Notes: generated by a model from the letters alone, not told the origin. A stretch of DNA of 64,000 nucleotides from Acidobacteriota bacterium (GCA_013289695.1 JABCZK010000007.1:62001-126000), one strand, 5' to 3'; counted from the first letter of the stretch, positions 33,916 to 43,860 are shown. A program made the numbers and translations.

Positions 33916-34136
33916 GCCTTCAGCATTTCCAGTTTTCGCTCGCGATCAGCAGCGAAGGCGAGGCAAGCGCGGATCGCTTCTTCTGTCAAATACGGGAGCT
34001 CTCGCAAAATCTCGGCGTGGGTCATTCCGCTGGCGAGATTCTCGAGCACGTCATACACAGTGACACGCAAGAGGCGAATGCACGGTTTACCGCCGCGTTT
34101 GCCGGGCTCCATAGTGATGATGCCGGAGTAATCCAT
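33912..34136 (-). CDS. DUF433 antitoxin-like protein
   Basis: From ATG 34136, 74 residues. YSGIITMEPGKRGGKPCIRL, then TVYDVLENLASGMTHAEIL and LTEEAIRACLAFAADRE, is the DUF433 (COG2442) winged-helix family, the usual partner of DUF5615 PIN-like proteins in type II toxin-antitoxin-like modules. The GTGA overlap with the downstream gene fits that pairing. An in-frame GTG at 34142 is an alternative start. Confidence 0.85.
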   Translation of the reverse strand: MDYSGIITMEPGKRGGKPCIRLLRVTVYDVLENLASGMTHAEILRELPYLTEEAIRACLAFAADRERKLEMLKA

Positions 34137-34206
34137 ATACACTTACTCTATGTGAAAAAACACGCTGTAGCAAGAGATGGCGAAGGTCGCCAGGGAGAGC
34201 TACGGA

Positions 34207-34956
34207 TTAAGCAAGGAAGCGGTAACCGACGCCGCGGACGGTGAGGAGATGCTTGGGCTTGGAGGGGTCTTTTTCGATGTAGCGGCGGAGGCGGACGATG
34301 AAATTGTCTATGGCGCGCGTGTCGGTGTCTTCGTGCAGACCCCAGACATCTTCTAGGATGGATTTGCGCGAGACAGTGCGGCCTTTGCTGCGAATCAGAT
34401 GGCGGAGGAGTTTCGCTTCCATGAGCGTGAGCTGGATCGTGGTTTCGTTGACGCGCAGTTCCAGCGTTCCGAAGTCAATGGTCTTGCCGTTGAAGGAAAA
34501 TACGTCGGCATCGAATGCGAAGTTCGCGGCGGCTTCTTTTCCATTCGCAGCGCGATTCTTTGTTGCGGCTTTTTCTACGGCGAGCCACTGGCTGCGGCGC
34601 AGCAAGCCTTGCAGCCTGGCGAGAAAAATCGGCAATTGAAACGGTTTCGGCAGGTAATCGTCCGCGCCGGCAGCGAATCCCTGCAGAACATCTTCCGGGC
34701 GGCCGCGCGCGGTTAGAATCAGCACGGGAACGTAATTGTGGGCCTTGCGCAGCGACGAGACGACGGTGAAACCGTCTTTGCCGGGGAGCATAACGTCGAG
34801 CACGACAGCGTCGAAATCTTCTTTTTCCGTGACCAGGCGGTCCAGCGCGGATTCGCCGTCGCCCGCAACTTCGACGGAGTGGCCTTCGGCTTCGAGGTTG
34901 AAGCGCAATCCCTTGGCCAAGTGCGCTTCGTCTTCCACTACCAACACGCGGCTCAT
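34207..34956 (-). CDS. OmpR-family response regulator
   Basis: 249 residues. Receiver domain 1-120 with phosphoacceptor D54 (VVLDVMLPG), the acid pair VEDE and the K in YLPKPF. A linker of about 45 residues leads to a winged-helix DNA-binding domain (LTLMEAKLLRHLIRSKGRTV to VRGVGYRFLA). It is coupled by ATGA with the histidine kinase gene upstream (34953-36005). The target genes are unknown. Confidence 0.95.
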   Translation of the reverse strand: MSRVLVVEDEAHLAKGLRFNLEAEGHSVEVAGDGESALDRLVTEKEDFDAVVLDVMLPGKDGFTVVSSLRKAHNYVPVLILTARGRPEDVLQGFAAGADDYLPKPFQLPIFLARLQGLLRRSQWLAVEKAATKNRAANGKEAAANFAFDADVFSFNGKTIDFGTLELRVNETTIQLTLMEAKLLRHLIRSKGRTVSRKSILEDVWGLHEDTDTRAIDNFIVRLRRYIEKDPSKPKHLLTVRGVGYRFLA

Positions 34957-36005
34957 GCGATATTCCTCGGCAGTTCCAGCGAAATGGTGGAGCCGCGGCC
35001 CTCGCCTTCGCTGGCGGCGTAAACTTTTCCGCCATGGGCACGCGCGACCGCACGTACGATGAACAGGCCCAGGCCGGTTCCCTTCACCTGGAAACTGGGG
35101 CGGCCGGGAACGCGATAGAAACGTTTGAAGATGCGTTTGAGTTCGGGCGCGGGAATGCCGATGCCACGATCGGTGACGCGCAGCGCGATATGCTCAGCGT
35201 CCGGAGCTTCGATGCGGACCGCGACATCCACCTGGTCGCGGGAATATTTCACGGCGTTATCGAGCAAGTTGGAAACCGCGGTGCGCAACTCGGCGGGATC
35301 GCCACGCAGTATGACGGGAGCAGCGTTGGCAGAGACAGGATCGAAATGCAGGACGCCGGGCGACAAGTGATGGCGGACGCGCGCGAGCTCGATGGATTCG
35401 CGCACCAGTTCCGTGAAATCCAGCTCCACGTGATGGCGCTTCCCTCGCCGGTAACTGGCCTCGCCGGCTTTGAGCACCTGCTCGACGGTTCCCAGCAGGC
35501 GATCGGTATCGAGCAACATCAGATTATAAAATTGCTGGCGCTGGGGCTCGTCCACTTCGCGGCGCTGCATCGTTTCCAGATACAGGCGGATGGAAGTGAT
35601 GGGGGTTTTCAGTTCGTGCGTGACGGCGTTGATGAAGCCATCGTGCTGTTCGTTGCGGCGAATTTCGCGCACCAGGAAGATGGTGTTCAGAATCATTCCG
35701 GCGATGATCGCGGCAAAAAAGATCACGCCGAAAAATAAAAGCACGCCTTGGCGCCAATTGAGGATGGTCCAGCCGACAGTGAGGGCGATGGCCAGGGCCA
35801 CCAGGGCGCAGCCCAGCACAACGAAGAAGGCGATGGTCTTTCTGCGGCTCGCGATTTGCACGGTGTCTAACCGGGATTGTACCGCGAAGAAGAGCGATGG
35901 CGCGATATGGCTTGGCCCTGGCCGAACTTTAACCGAGCTGGCGGAGCTATCGAATCCGAGTGACGACCGGAAAATCGGTACTGCAGCGGCTAAAGTCGCC
36001 CGCAT
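34953..36005 (-). CDS. Membrane histidine kinase
   Basis: Up to 350 residues. Two membrane helices (about 57-80 and 88-112) bracket a very short loop, so no large sensor domain. HisKA has FINAVTHELKTPITS with H130; the ATPase domain carries NLLDNAVKYSRD (N box), DRGIGIPAPEL (G1) and GTGLGLFIV (G2). It partners the adjacent response regulator. The first 40 residues look weak, so an internal GTG is possible as start. The lack of a periplasmic domain suggests it senses in the membrane or takes input from another protein. Confidence 0.92.
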   Translation of the reverse strand: MRATLAAAVPIFRSSLGFDSSASSVKVRPGPSHIAPSLFFAVQSRLDTVQIASRRKTIAFFVVLGCALVALAIALTVGWTILNWRQGVLLFFGVIFFAAIIAGMILNTIFLVREIRRNEQHDGFINAVTHELKTPITSIRLYLETMQRREVDEPQRQQFYNLMLLDTDRLLGTVEQVLKAGEASYRRGKRHHVELDFTELVRESIELARVRHHLSPGVLHFDPVSANAAPVILRGDPAELRTAVSNLLDNAVKYSRDQVDVAVRIEAPDAEHIALRVTDRGIGIPAPELKRIFKRFYRVPGRPSFQVKGTGLGLFIVRAVARAHGGKVYAASEGEGRGSTISLELPRNIA

Positions 36006-36027
36006 TTCGAGAGGCCGATGTCGTGGC

Positions 36028-36059
36028 CCTTCGATCCTGCCGCCGGCAGGCTCTCAGGA
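36028..36059. repeat. Second interspersed repeat family, copy B
   Basis: 32 bases matching 19569-19600 apart from two positions. It lies upstream of the kinase gene, between it and the desaturase gene. Confidence 0.7.
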
Positions 36060-36107
36060 TGAACTAAAGCCACGACCTACAAAGATTATGGAATTGCCAG
36101 AGTGGGG

Positions 36108-37028
36108 CTAGAGCTCGGCGGGAGCCAGGGCGCGCGGATTTTCGCGCGTGAGCGTTTTGGCCACAATGGCTTGATTGGCGCGCTTAATTTCGGAAATGTT
36201 CGCCGTGTAGACTTTTTTGGCGATGCCGATTTTTTCCAGCGTCCAGATCACGTACCAGTTGAAATCAATTTCGTACCAAGCCAGGCCGTGGCGCGCGGAG
36301 ACGGGATGCGCATGATGATTGTTGTGCCAGCCTTCGCCCCAGGTGACAAGCGCTACCCACCAGCTATTGGTGGATAGATCGCGGGTTTGAAAGCGGCGCG
36401 TGCCCCAACTGTGCGTGGCCGAATTCACCAGCCAGGTGAAGTGCAGTCCGATCACCGTGCGCAGGAATATTCCCCACAGTACGAACTGGATGCCGCCGAT
36501 GGCGAGCAGGATAAGACCGAGAACGATCATCGGCACGTAATGATATTTGGTGATCCAGACGTGGAACTTGTCTTCCGCAAGGTCGGGGACGTAACGCGAA
36601 AGCGTGGTGGTGTCGTGATGCATGGACTTGCCGGTGAGAATCCAGCCCATGTGGGACCACCAGGTGCCGTCCACGGGAGAATGCGGATCGCCTTCCTGGT
36701 CGGAATATTTATGGTGAATGCGGTGCGTCGCGACCCAGAAAATCGGGCCGCCCTCGAGAGCGAGCGTGGCGAAAATCGTCAGCGTATATTCCAGCCACTT
36801 CGGAACTTTGTATCCGCGGTGTGTGAGCAGCCGGTGATAGCACATGCCGATGCCCAGGCTGGTGGCGACCCACCAGAGAACAATCGCGACGAAAAACGCC
36901 TTCCAGGAAAAGAAAAACAGAGCGGCGATAGCACCCACGTGGAAAATGACCATGAAAATCGAAGTGACCCAGTTAATTTCGCCGCTGTTCTTCGAATTTT
37001 TCTTCAGGATTTCCAGTGACTGGGTCAT
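36108..37028 (-). CDS. Acyl-CoA/acyl-lipid delta-9 desaturase
   Basis: From ATG 37028, with GAGG 5 bases upstream, about 306 residues. The His boxes of the membrane di-iron desaturases are present: HRLLTHR, HRIHHKYSD and HNNHHAHP. At least four hydrophobic helices lie between them. It introduces a cis double bond into fatty acyl chains. A GTG at 37061 would extend it by 11 residues. Confidence 0.93.
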   Translation of the reverse strand: MTQSLEILKKNSKNSGEINWVTSIFMVIFHVGAIAALFFFSWKAFFVAIVLWWVATSLGIGMCYHRLLTHRGYKVPKWLEYTLTIFATLALEGGPIFWVATHRIHHKYSDQEGDPHSPVDGTWWSHMGWILTGKSMHHDTTTLSRYVPDLAEDKFHVWITKYHYVPMIVLGLILLAIGGIQFVLWGIFLRTVIGLHFTWLVNSATHSWGTRRFQTRDLSTNSWWVALVTWGEGWHNNHHAHPVSARHGLAWYEIDFNWYVIWTLEKIGIAKKVYTANISEIKRANQAIVAKTLTRENPRALAPAEL

Positions 37029-37364
37029 GGGGGCCTCAGGTTGGTTCTCTGTGATGCTCACAACCCCCTTAGAGTAGCAGTCGGCGGTGAGCGCGTTTGT
37101 AATAGTTCTGTAATACCAGAGCGGGATTCACAGTATTGGTTAGCAGGGCTGAAATGCGTTAAAAACAAGGGGATTCGCGCGATTTGGCGGTGTTATCAGG
37201 CGAGGTGTATCAAAATGACGCGTCAAAATAACATGGTGTATCCCGATGAAGCAGGGCCGTGCGCAGGCGGAGTCACGATGCCCGTCAGACGAAATTCAGA
37301 TATGATGGGCGAGGTAGAACGGATCGAAGAAAAAGGTACCAACGCCAGATGAGGAGGAAATGAG
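37029..37364. promoter_or_regulatory. Divergent intergenic region with a palindrome
   Basis: About 335 bases between the desaturase and DUF2911 genes, no gene. TGACGCGTCA (37216-37225) is a perfect 10-base palindrome flanked by GGTGTATC direct repeats at 37205-37212 and 37235-37242, an arrangement typical of a regulator site. No obvious -35/-10 pair was found. Confidence 0.4.
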
Positions 37365-37928
37365 ATGCAGAAATTCTTCGGATTGTGTAGCGTGATTCTA
37401 TTGAGCGCCAGTGTATTGGCCCCCTGTACCATCGGACAGCAGGACAAGAGCCAGCGGCCCAGCCCGCCGGCGCATGTGGAGTTTAATTTCGCCGACGGGA
37501 AGACCATCACTATGGATTATTCGAGCCCGCGTGCGAAGGGGCGCAAGATTTACGGAGGGCTGGTTCCCTACGGGCAAGTGTGGCGCGCCGGCGCGAATGA
37601 AGCGACCACGTTTGTAACCAACACGGCGGTTACCGTGGGCGGAAAGACGGTGCCGGCCGGAACGTACACGCTCTTCACGATTCCCAACGCGGATAAGTGG
37701 ACGCTGATTGTCTGCAAAAAGACAAAAAATGATAAGGGCGGGCCGCTCTGGGGCACCGATTATCCTGGAGAAGCTCAGGATGTTGCTCGTGGGGATATGA
37801 AGGTTTCCTCGCTGCCTGCGGCGGTGGAGAATTTTACGATTGCTTTGGATAAGGTGGGGAATGGCGCGTCGTTGCGGATGGATTGGGAAACGACGCGGGC
37901 GTCGGTGGAGATTTCGGAGGCGAAGTAA
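37365..37928 (+). CDS. DUF2911 secreted protein
   Basis: 187 residues, with GAGGAGG upstream. Signal peptide (SVILLSASVLAPCTIGQQ) followed by a DUF2911 beta-sandwich: YSSPRAKGRKIYGGLVPYG, VWRAGANEATTF, and TVPAGTYTLFTIPNADKW. These motifs are diagnostic for the family, which is common in Bacteroidota and Acidobacteriota; function unknown. The protein is probably periplasmic. Confidence 0.92.
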   Translation: MQKFFGLCSVILLSASVLAPCTIGQQDKSQRPSPPAHVEFNFADGKTITMDYSSPRAKGRKIYGGLVPYGQVWRAGANEATTFVTNTAVTVGGKTVPAGTYTLFTIPNADKWTLIVCKKTKNDKGGPLWGTDYPGEAQDVARGDMKVSSLPAAVENFTIALDKVGNGASLRMDWETTRASVEISEAK

Positions 37929-37958
37929 CGGCGGGATTTCGGTCTGGAACAACATTTG

Positions 37959-38036
37959 CCGCAGAGACGCAGAGTGCGTTGCGAAAATCCGCCCATCCAT
38001 TTTCGGGCATTCTCAGCGTGCTCTGCGTCTCTGCGG
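37959..38036. repeat. Long inverted repeat with 16-base arms
   Basis: CCGCAGAGACGCAGAG (37959-37974) is the exact reverse complement of 38021-38036, with 46 bases between. A related half-site is at about 25002. It sits between convergent genes, so it may serve as a bidirectional terminator or a repeat element. Confidence 0.65.
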
Positions 38037-38053
38037 TTTATTTTTTTGAGCGG

Positions 38054-38428
38054 TTAGGAAAGGTTGAAGGTGGAGCGGATGGTTTCCGCTACGTGAGCTA
38101 CTTGCTTCATTGCGGCGGCGGACATTTCTTTGCTGGTGCCGCGTTCACGCAGGACGAGCCAAATTCCCGGACGGTGAACCGACCGGTCGTGGCAGATCGC
38201 GCCGGTTAGCTGGGTGATTTCAAGATTGGCGGCGGGCAGCTCGCGGTCCAGGATCGTGCGTGTTTCGTCGAGCAGGTCTTTGAATCCTTGGGATGCGAGC
38301 ATGGGATCCACGTCGCGCGGGATGGGCGCTTCGACTTCCTCGAGATCGTAATCAGGCAGCGGGCGCGTGATCATGAATTCGATCGAAGCGGTTGGCGCGC
38401 CAGCGTCGTGTGTGATTTTGATTGCCAT
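38054..38428 (-). CDS. Conserved-looking protein of unknown function
   Basis: 124 residues from ATG 38428; the frame is open further upstream, but that part is a shadow of rlmH and a REP. An acidic N-terminal half (DLEEVEAPIPRDVDPMLA) and C-terminal helix (AAAMKQVAHVAETIRSTF). No family recognised. Shares strand and direction with rlmH. Confidence 0.6.
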   Translation of the reverse strand: MAIKITHDAGAPTASIEFMITRPLPDYDLEEVEAPIPRDVDPMLASQGFKDLLDETRTILDRELPAANLEITQLTGAICHDRSVHRPGIWLVLRERGTSKEMSAAAMKQVAHVAETIRSTFNLS

Positions 38429-38492
38429 GGTTTGGATATTCTCCCACAGTCTGGTGCGCGGACCATTCCAAACTCTGAGCCGGGACAGCGAC

Positions 38493-38522
38493 GGGCGGGT
38501 CCCGCAGCCGCGGGACCCGCCC
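38493..38522. repeat. REP-like palindrome, copy 2
   Basis: 13-base perfect arms GGGCGGGTCCCGC / GCGGGACCCGCCC with a 4-base loop AGCC. It is on the downstream side of rlmH; copy 3 lies on the other side. Confidence 0.85.
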
Positions 38523-38613
38523 CTACGGCAGACCAGGCTAGGAGGGGGCAAGGGGGGAACGCACGGAGCGGCGTCGCGTGGCCATGCGATTGGCTGAGAA
38601 TTTGCCTGCGGCG

Positions 38614-39045
38614 TTACTTCGGATACGGATGGCCGGCGAGGATGGCGAAGGCGCGATAGATTTGTTCGGCCAGGAGTACGCGCGCGAATTCGTGCGGCAT
38701 GGTGAGCGTGGAGAGCGCGATTTTTTGTTTTGCGGTGGCGCGCAGTTCCGCGGGAAACCCTTCGGCGTCGCCACAGAGGAAGACCAGTTCGCGCGCGCCG
38801 CGGTCGCGCAGATCGCCCAGCCAGCGCGCGAATTGCTGCGAGGTGAATTGCTTTCCGGCGGCATCGAGCAGGACAACCGTGGCGGATGGGTCGAGTTTTA
38901 GTTTGCGCAACGCGGCTGGACCGGCGTCGCGCAGCTCGCTGATTTCGATTTCGGCGTAGTGCTGGATGCGCTCGACGTAGTCGTTCACCATGGCGCGAGC
39001 TTCTTCGCGACGGGTCTTGCCGAGCATGATGAGTCGGATTTTCAC
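38614..39045 (-). CDS. rlmH: 23S rRNA (pseudouridine1915-N3)-methyltransferase RlmH
   Basis: 143 residues from GTG 39045 (VKIRLIMLGKTRRE). VVLLDAAGKQFTSQQFARWL and ELVFLCGDAEGFPAEL form the SPOUT trefoil SAM site, and the C-terminal LLAEQIYRAFAILAGHPYPK ends with the usual HPYxK. It methylates pseudouridine 1915 of 23S rRNA. Upstream in-frame codons run into a REP element and are not part of the gene. Confidence 0.93.
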   Translation of the reverse strand: MKIRLIMLGKTRREEARAMVNDYVERIQHYAEIEISELRDAGPAALRKLKLDPSATVVLLDAAGKQFTSQQFARWLGDLRDRGARELVFLCGDAEGFPAELRATAKQKIALSTLTMPHEFARVLLAEQIYRAFAILAGHPYPK

Positions 39046-39067
39046 TTTGTGGATACGTGTCGTTAGG

Positions 39068-39103
39068 TAGGGGCGGGTCCCGCATGCGCGGGACCCGCCC
39101 CTA
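39068..39103. repeat. REP-like palindrome, copy 3
   Basis: 16-base perfect arms TAGGGGCGGGTCCCGC / GCGGGACCCGCCCCTA around ATGC, the longest copy. It is about 25 bases upstream of the rlmH start. Confidence 0.88.
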
Positions 39104-39224
39104 CATTGGAAAAAAACAAGAACCAAACATAAATAAGGTTGCTCGCGGCGCTCCGAGAAACCCAATAGAGCCTGCGAACGGCCCTGCGACGCCGTCACTG
39201 GCGGCGCCTCAGGGCAAGCCGGTG

Positions 39225-40166
39225 CTACAACAGCCCGAACTTCTTGCGTTTCTCTAGCAGCGTCTTGCGGCTGATGCCCAGGACTTCGGCGGCGCGGCCG
39301 ATCTTGTAATGCGTGGCATCGAGCGTGGCCTTAATCGCGTCACGCTCGAGATCTTCGAGCGAGCGCAGGGGCGCGCCGGGACGGTGCCCGCTGCTGCCGG
39401 CTCGCACAATTTCCGGAAAATCCTCAGCGCGAAGTTGCGGCTGGCTTGCGAATACCAGCGCGTGTTCGACGGCGTTCTTTAGCTCGCGAATATTTCCGGG
39501 CCATTCGTAGGCTTCCAGCAGGCGAAGCGTGGCAGGATCGAATGTGGCATCGGGACGGCCGTGCACCGGGCCGAGGCGCGCCAAGAAATGCGCGGCGAGT
39601 TCGGGAATGTCGGCGTGGCGTTCGCGCAGCGGCGGGACGACGATGGAAAGCACGTTCAGGCGGAAGAAAAGATCCTCGCGGAAACGTCCTGCGGCGACGG
39701 CCTTGGTCAAATCCGTATTCGTAAGCGCTATCAGGCGCGCTTCCATATGCAGAGTTTCGGTGCCGCCCAAGCGTTCGAAGGCGCGCTCTTCGAGCACGCG
39801 CAGGAGTTTTGCTTGCATGGCAGGGGCGAGCGCGGCGACTTCGTCGAGCACGATGGTTCCAGTCTGCGCCATTTCCAGGCGGCCGGGTTTGCGCGCGACG
39901 GCGCCGGTAAATGCGCCGCGTTCGTGGCCAAACAGTTCGGATTCGACGAGCTCGGTAGGCAAACTGGCGCAGTCAATTTTCAATAGCGGAGCGTCGTGGC
40001 GCGGGCTGCGCTGGTGGATCCAGCGCGCGAGTTGATCCTTGCCCGTGCCACTCTCGCCGGTGATCAGCACGGTGGTGGAGGCGCCGGCGACTTTTTCCGC
40101 AAGCTCGAGAACGCGCCGGGAAGCGGCGTCCGCCGCAATCCAAGCAATGGCCGCGACGGCGCTCAT
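39225..40166 (-). CDS. Sigma-54-dependent activator without a receiver domain
   Basis: 313 residues. AAA+ core: Walker A GESGTGKD (37-44), GAFTGA loop (84-89) that contacts sigma-54, Walker B GTIVLDEV, arginine finger region FREDLFFRLNVL and PGNIRELKNAVEHAL. The C-terminus is a Fis-type HTH (IGRAAEVLGISRKTLLEKRK). There is no N-terminal receiver or GAF domain, so activity is probably set by a partner protein or by expression level. Targets are unknown. Confidence 0.93.
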   Translation of the reverse strand: MSAVAAIAWIAADAASRRVLELAEKVAGASTTVLITGESGTGKDQLARWIHQRSPRHDAPLLKIDCASLPTELVESELFGHERGAFTGAVARKPGRLEMAQTGTIVLDEVAALAPAMQAKLLRVLEERAFERLGGTETLHMEARLIALTNTDLTKAVAAGRFREDLFFRLNVLSIVVPPLRERHADIPELAAHFLARLGPVHGRPDATFDPATLRLLEAYEWPGNIRELKNAVEHALVFASQPQLRAEDFPEIVRAGSSGHRPGAPLRSLEDLERDAIKATLDATHYKIGRAAEVLGISRKTLLEKRKKFGLL

Positions 40167-40290
40167 GGATTCTCACACGCACCAAAACCGAGTTTGTAGA
40201 ACTCCTGTCCCGGGCTTTGCAGGGTTTTCCACCGGGGAAAAAGCGAAGAGCACAGCCAAGAGTAGCCGTGCCACGGACTCAGCGCAACGT

Positions 40291-40718
40291 TCATTGCTGC
40301 GTGGCGTTGCCTTCGGATTCGTTGCGGCGTTCATCGTGCGATTTTTGGCGCGCTGCCGCGGGGCCGGGAGGTTCGTGAAACTCGATGCGCTCGGCATTGC
40401 GCCACAGGCGCTCGAGATCGTAATACTGGCGGGCGCGTTCGCTGAAAATATGCACGACGAAAAATCCATAATCCAGCAGCACCCACTCCGCGCTGGATTT
40501 TCCTTCGCGATGCGCGACGCGGCGCCCGGCTCGATGCAGCCGCTCTTCGACGGCCTCGCCGATGGCTTGTATCTGCGGCTGGCTGGAGCCGGAGCAAAGC
40601 AGAAAATAATCCGCGAACGCGCCGGAGCCGGAAAGGTTCAAGACGGAAACGTCCAGAGCCTGTTTTTCTTGAGCGGCTTCCACGGCCAGCAGAATTTCGG
40701 GATCGAGAGCGTTAAGGG

Positions 40719-40722
<4 letters not shown>
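40291..40722 (-). CDS. rsfS: Ribosomal silencing factor RsfS
   Basis: 143 residues. AAQEKQALDVSVLNLSG, ADYFLLCSGSSQPQIQAI, EWVLLDYGFFVVHIFSERARQYYDLERLW are the family core. It binds L14 and blocks subunit joining in starvation. The ATG/TGA overlap with nadD (40719) and the downstream position match the usual obgE-nadD-rsfS order. The C-terminal 25 residues are a charged extension. Confidence 0.95.
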
Positions 40723-42571
<1,849 letters not shown>

Positions 42572-42620
42572 TCACCTGATTTGGAATCGGTCGTAGCGAG
42601 CATACGCCAGGGTTGGGAGC

Positions 42621-42658
42621 AAAAACAAAAATACGCGCCCTGGAAACCGAGCGCGTAT
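42621..42658 (-). terminator. Rho-independent terminator after rpmA
   Basis: On the minus strand, ATACGCGC and GCGCGTAT arms (12-base loop) are followed directly by TTTTGTTTTT. It starts 15 bases after the rpmA stop and would end or attenuate transcription before obgE. Confidence 0.8.
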
Positions 42659-42672
42659 CGGAAAACGGGAAG

Positions 42673-42990
42673 TTAATTGGCTGCCGCAGATTCCGCCGCG
42701 GACGCCGCGCGATCCGCGCCGCCGATCGCGGATTCTTCCGCCGGGAACACGCTGATAAACTTGCCGTGCGCGCCCTTGTCTTCGAAGCGCACTACGCCAG
42801 TGATGGTGGCGAACAGACTGTCGTCTTTCGCGCGGCTGACGTTCTTGCCGGCCTTGTAACGCGTGCCGCGCTGGCGAATGAGAATGCTTCCGCCAGATAC
42901 CAGTTGCCCGCCGAAGCGCTTGATGCCGAGCCGCTGTCCGTGCGAATCGCGTCCGTTTGTGGAAGAGCCGCCGCCCTTTTTATGTGCCAT
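42673..42990 (-). CDS. rpmA: 50S ribosomal protein L27
   Basis: 105 residues. [28 protein letters not shown] and [20 protein letters not shown] are conserved L27. The C-terminal 15 residues are an Ala-rich extension. It lies at the peptidyl transferase centre. It begins 10 bases after rplU. Confidence 0.97.
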   Translation of the reverse strand: MAHKKGGGSSTNGRDSHGQRLGIKRFGGQLVSGGSILIRQRGTRYKAGKNVSRAKDDSLFATITGVVRFEDKGAHGKFISVFPAEESAIGGADRAASAAESAAAN

Positions 42991-42999
42991 GGCAAACCC

Positions 43000-43314
43000 C
43001 TACGAAATTTGGATGTCGCTGACTTCGACAGAGGTGTAATTCTGCCGGTGGCCGCGCTTGATATTGTACTGACCGCCCGTCTTGTACTTCAAAGTGAGCA
43101 TTTTCGGACCGCGATCCTGGGCGACGATCTTGCCGATGACTTTGGCCTTGGCGATGTCTGAGCCGGAAGCGAATTTCTTGTCGTCGTTGCGCACGGCGAG
43201 CACTTCGTCAAAAGTGACCTTGCCGCCGACTTTGCCCTCGAGCCGCTCGATGCGAATGGTCTTGCCGGGCTCGACGCGATACTGCTTTCCCCCAGTGCGA
43301 ATTACGGCGTACAT
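43000..43314 (-). CDS. rplU: 50S ribosomal protein L21
   Basis: 104 residues from ATG 43314 (MYAVIRTGGKQYRV), with AGGAGG 5-6 bases upstream. The core KVTFDEVLAVRNDDK and the ending KRGHRQNYTSVEVSDI are typical. A frame extension to 43374 runs into the promoter and is rejected. Confidence 0.97.
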   Translation of the reverse strand: MYAVIRTGGKQYRVEPGKTIRIERLEGKVGGKVTFDEVLAVRNDDKKFASGSDIAKAKVIGKIVAQDRGPKMLTLKYKTGGQYNIKRGHRQNYTSVEVSDIQIS

Positions 43315-43344
43315 GCTGCCTCCTGAAGCTAGTGACAAACCCCA

Positions 43345-43374
43345 ATTATACGGGTCGGCGGCCGCTTCCGTCAA
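43345..43374 (-). promoter_or_regulatory. Sigma-70-type promoter of the rplU operon
   Basis: On the minus strand, TTGACG (43369-43374), an 18-base spacer, TATAAT (43345-43350). The L21 start is about 31 bases downstream. Strong boxes suit a ribosomal protein operon. Confidence 0.78.
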
Positions 43375-43393
43375 CGAAGTACGCCTAGCGGTA

Positions 43394-43860
43394 GTGTCCT
43401 AATTTGACGCGTGGGTGGTCTTGTTGCATAAAGGAGAACAAGGGAGAGCTTTGTGGGCGCAAAACAGAAAATGAGCTCGATTGGCCAGCCAGTCCCCGAG
43501 TTGCCGGTCGCTGATGTGGAACGCGCGCAACAGCATTACCAAGATGCACTCGGCTTTGAGATTGGATGGCTTTACCCAGGCAAAGAGATTGGGGCCGTGT
43601 CACGCGATAAAGTGGCAATATTCTTTCGCAAGAGGAAGCCGCCGTTCGAACCTGCCGTTCACTGGGTGTTCGCTGAAGATATTGACGCTTCGTATCAGGA
43701 ACTGAAGTCGTTAGGTGCGAACATCGTGGAGCCTCTGGAAAAAAAGCCTTGGGGATTACGGCAATTCACCGTAAAGGATCTGGACGGGAACCTCTTCTAT
43801 TTCCACCATGACTGAGCACACGTCGCATGAGAAGCAGCTGGAGCGGGCAAGTTAGGACAC
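43394..43860. mobile_element. Small element with 13-base terminal inverted repeats around a VOC gene
   Basis: GTGTCCTAATTTG (43394-43406) and CAAGTTAGGACAC (43848-43860) are inverted repeats with one mismatch, 467 bases apart. The only gene inside is the VOC protein; no transposase fits. This looks like a non-autonomous (MITE-like) cassette, though chance or regulatory dyads cannot be excluded. Confidence 0.5.
43453..43815 (+). CDS. VOC (glyoxalase/bleomycin resistance) family protein
   Basis: 120 residues from GTG 43453 (ribosome binding site AGGGAG upstream); ATG 43471 is another start. [39 protein letters not shown], and [12 protein letters not shown] are the single VOC domain, with possible metal ligands His (HWVF) and the final acid/His region. 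It may bind or modify a small toxic compound; no substrate is indicated. It lies within inverted repeats. Confidence 0.85.
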   Translation: MGAKQKMSSIGQPVPELPVADVERAQQHYQDALGFEIGWLYPGKEIGAVSRDKVAIFFRKRKPPFEPAVHWVFAEDIDASYQELKSLGANIVEPLEKKPWGLRQFTVKDLDGNLFYFHHD

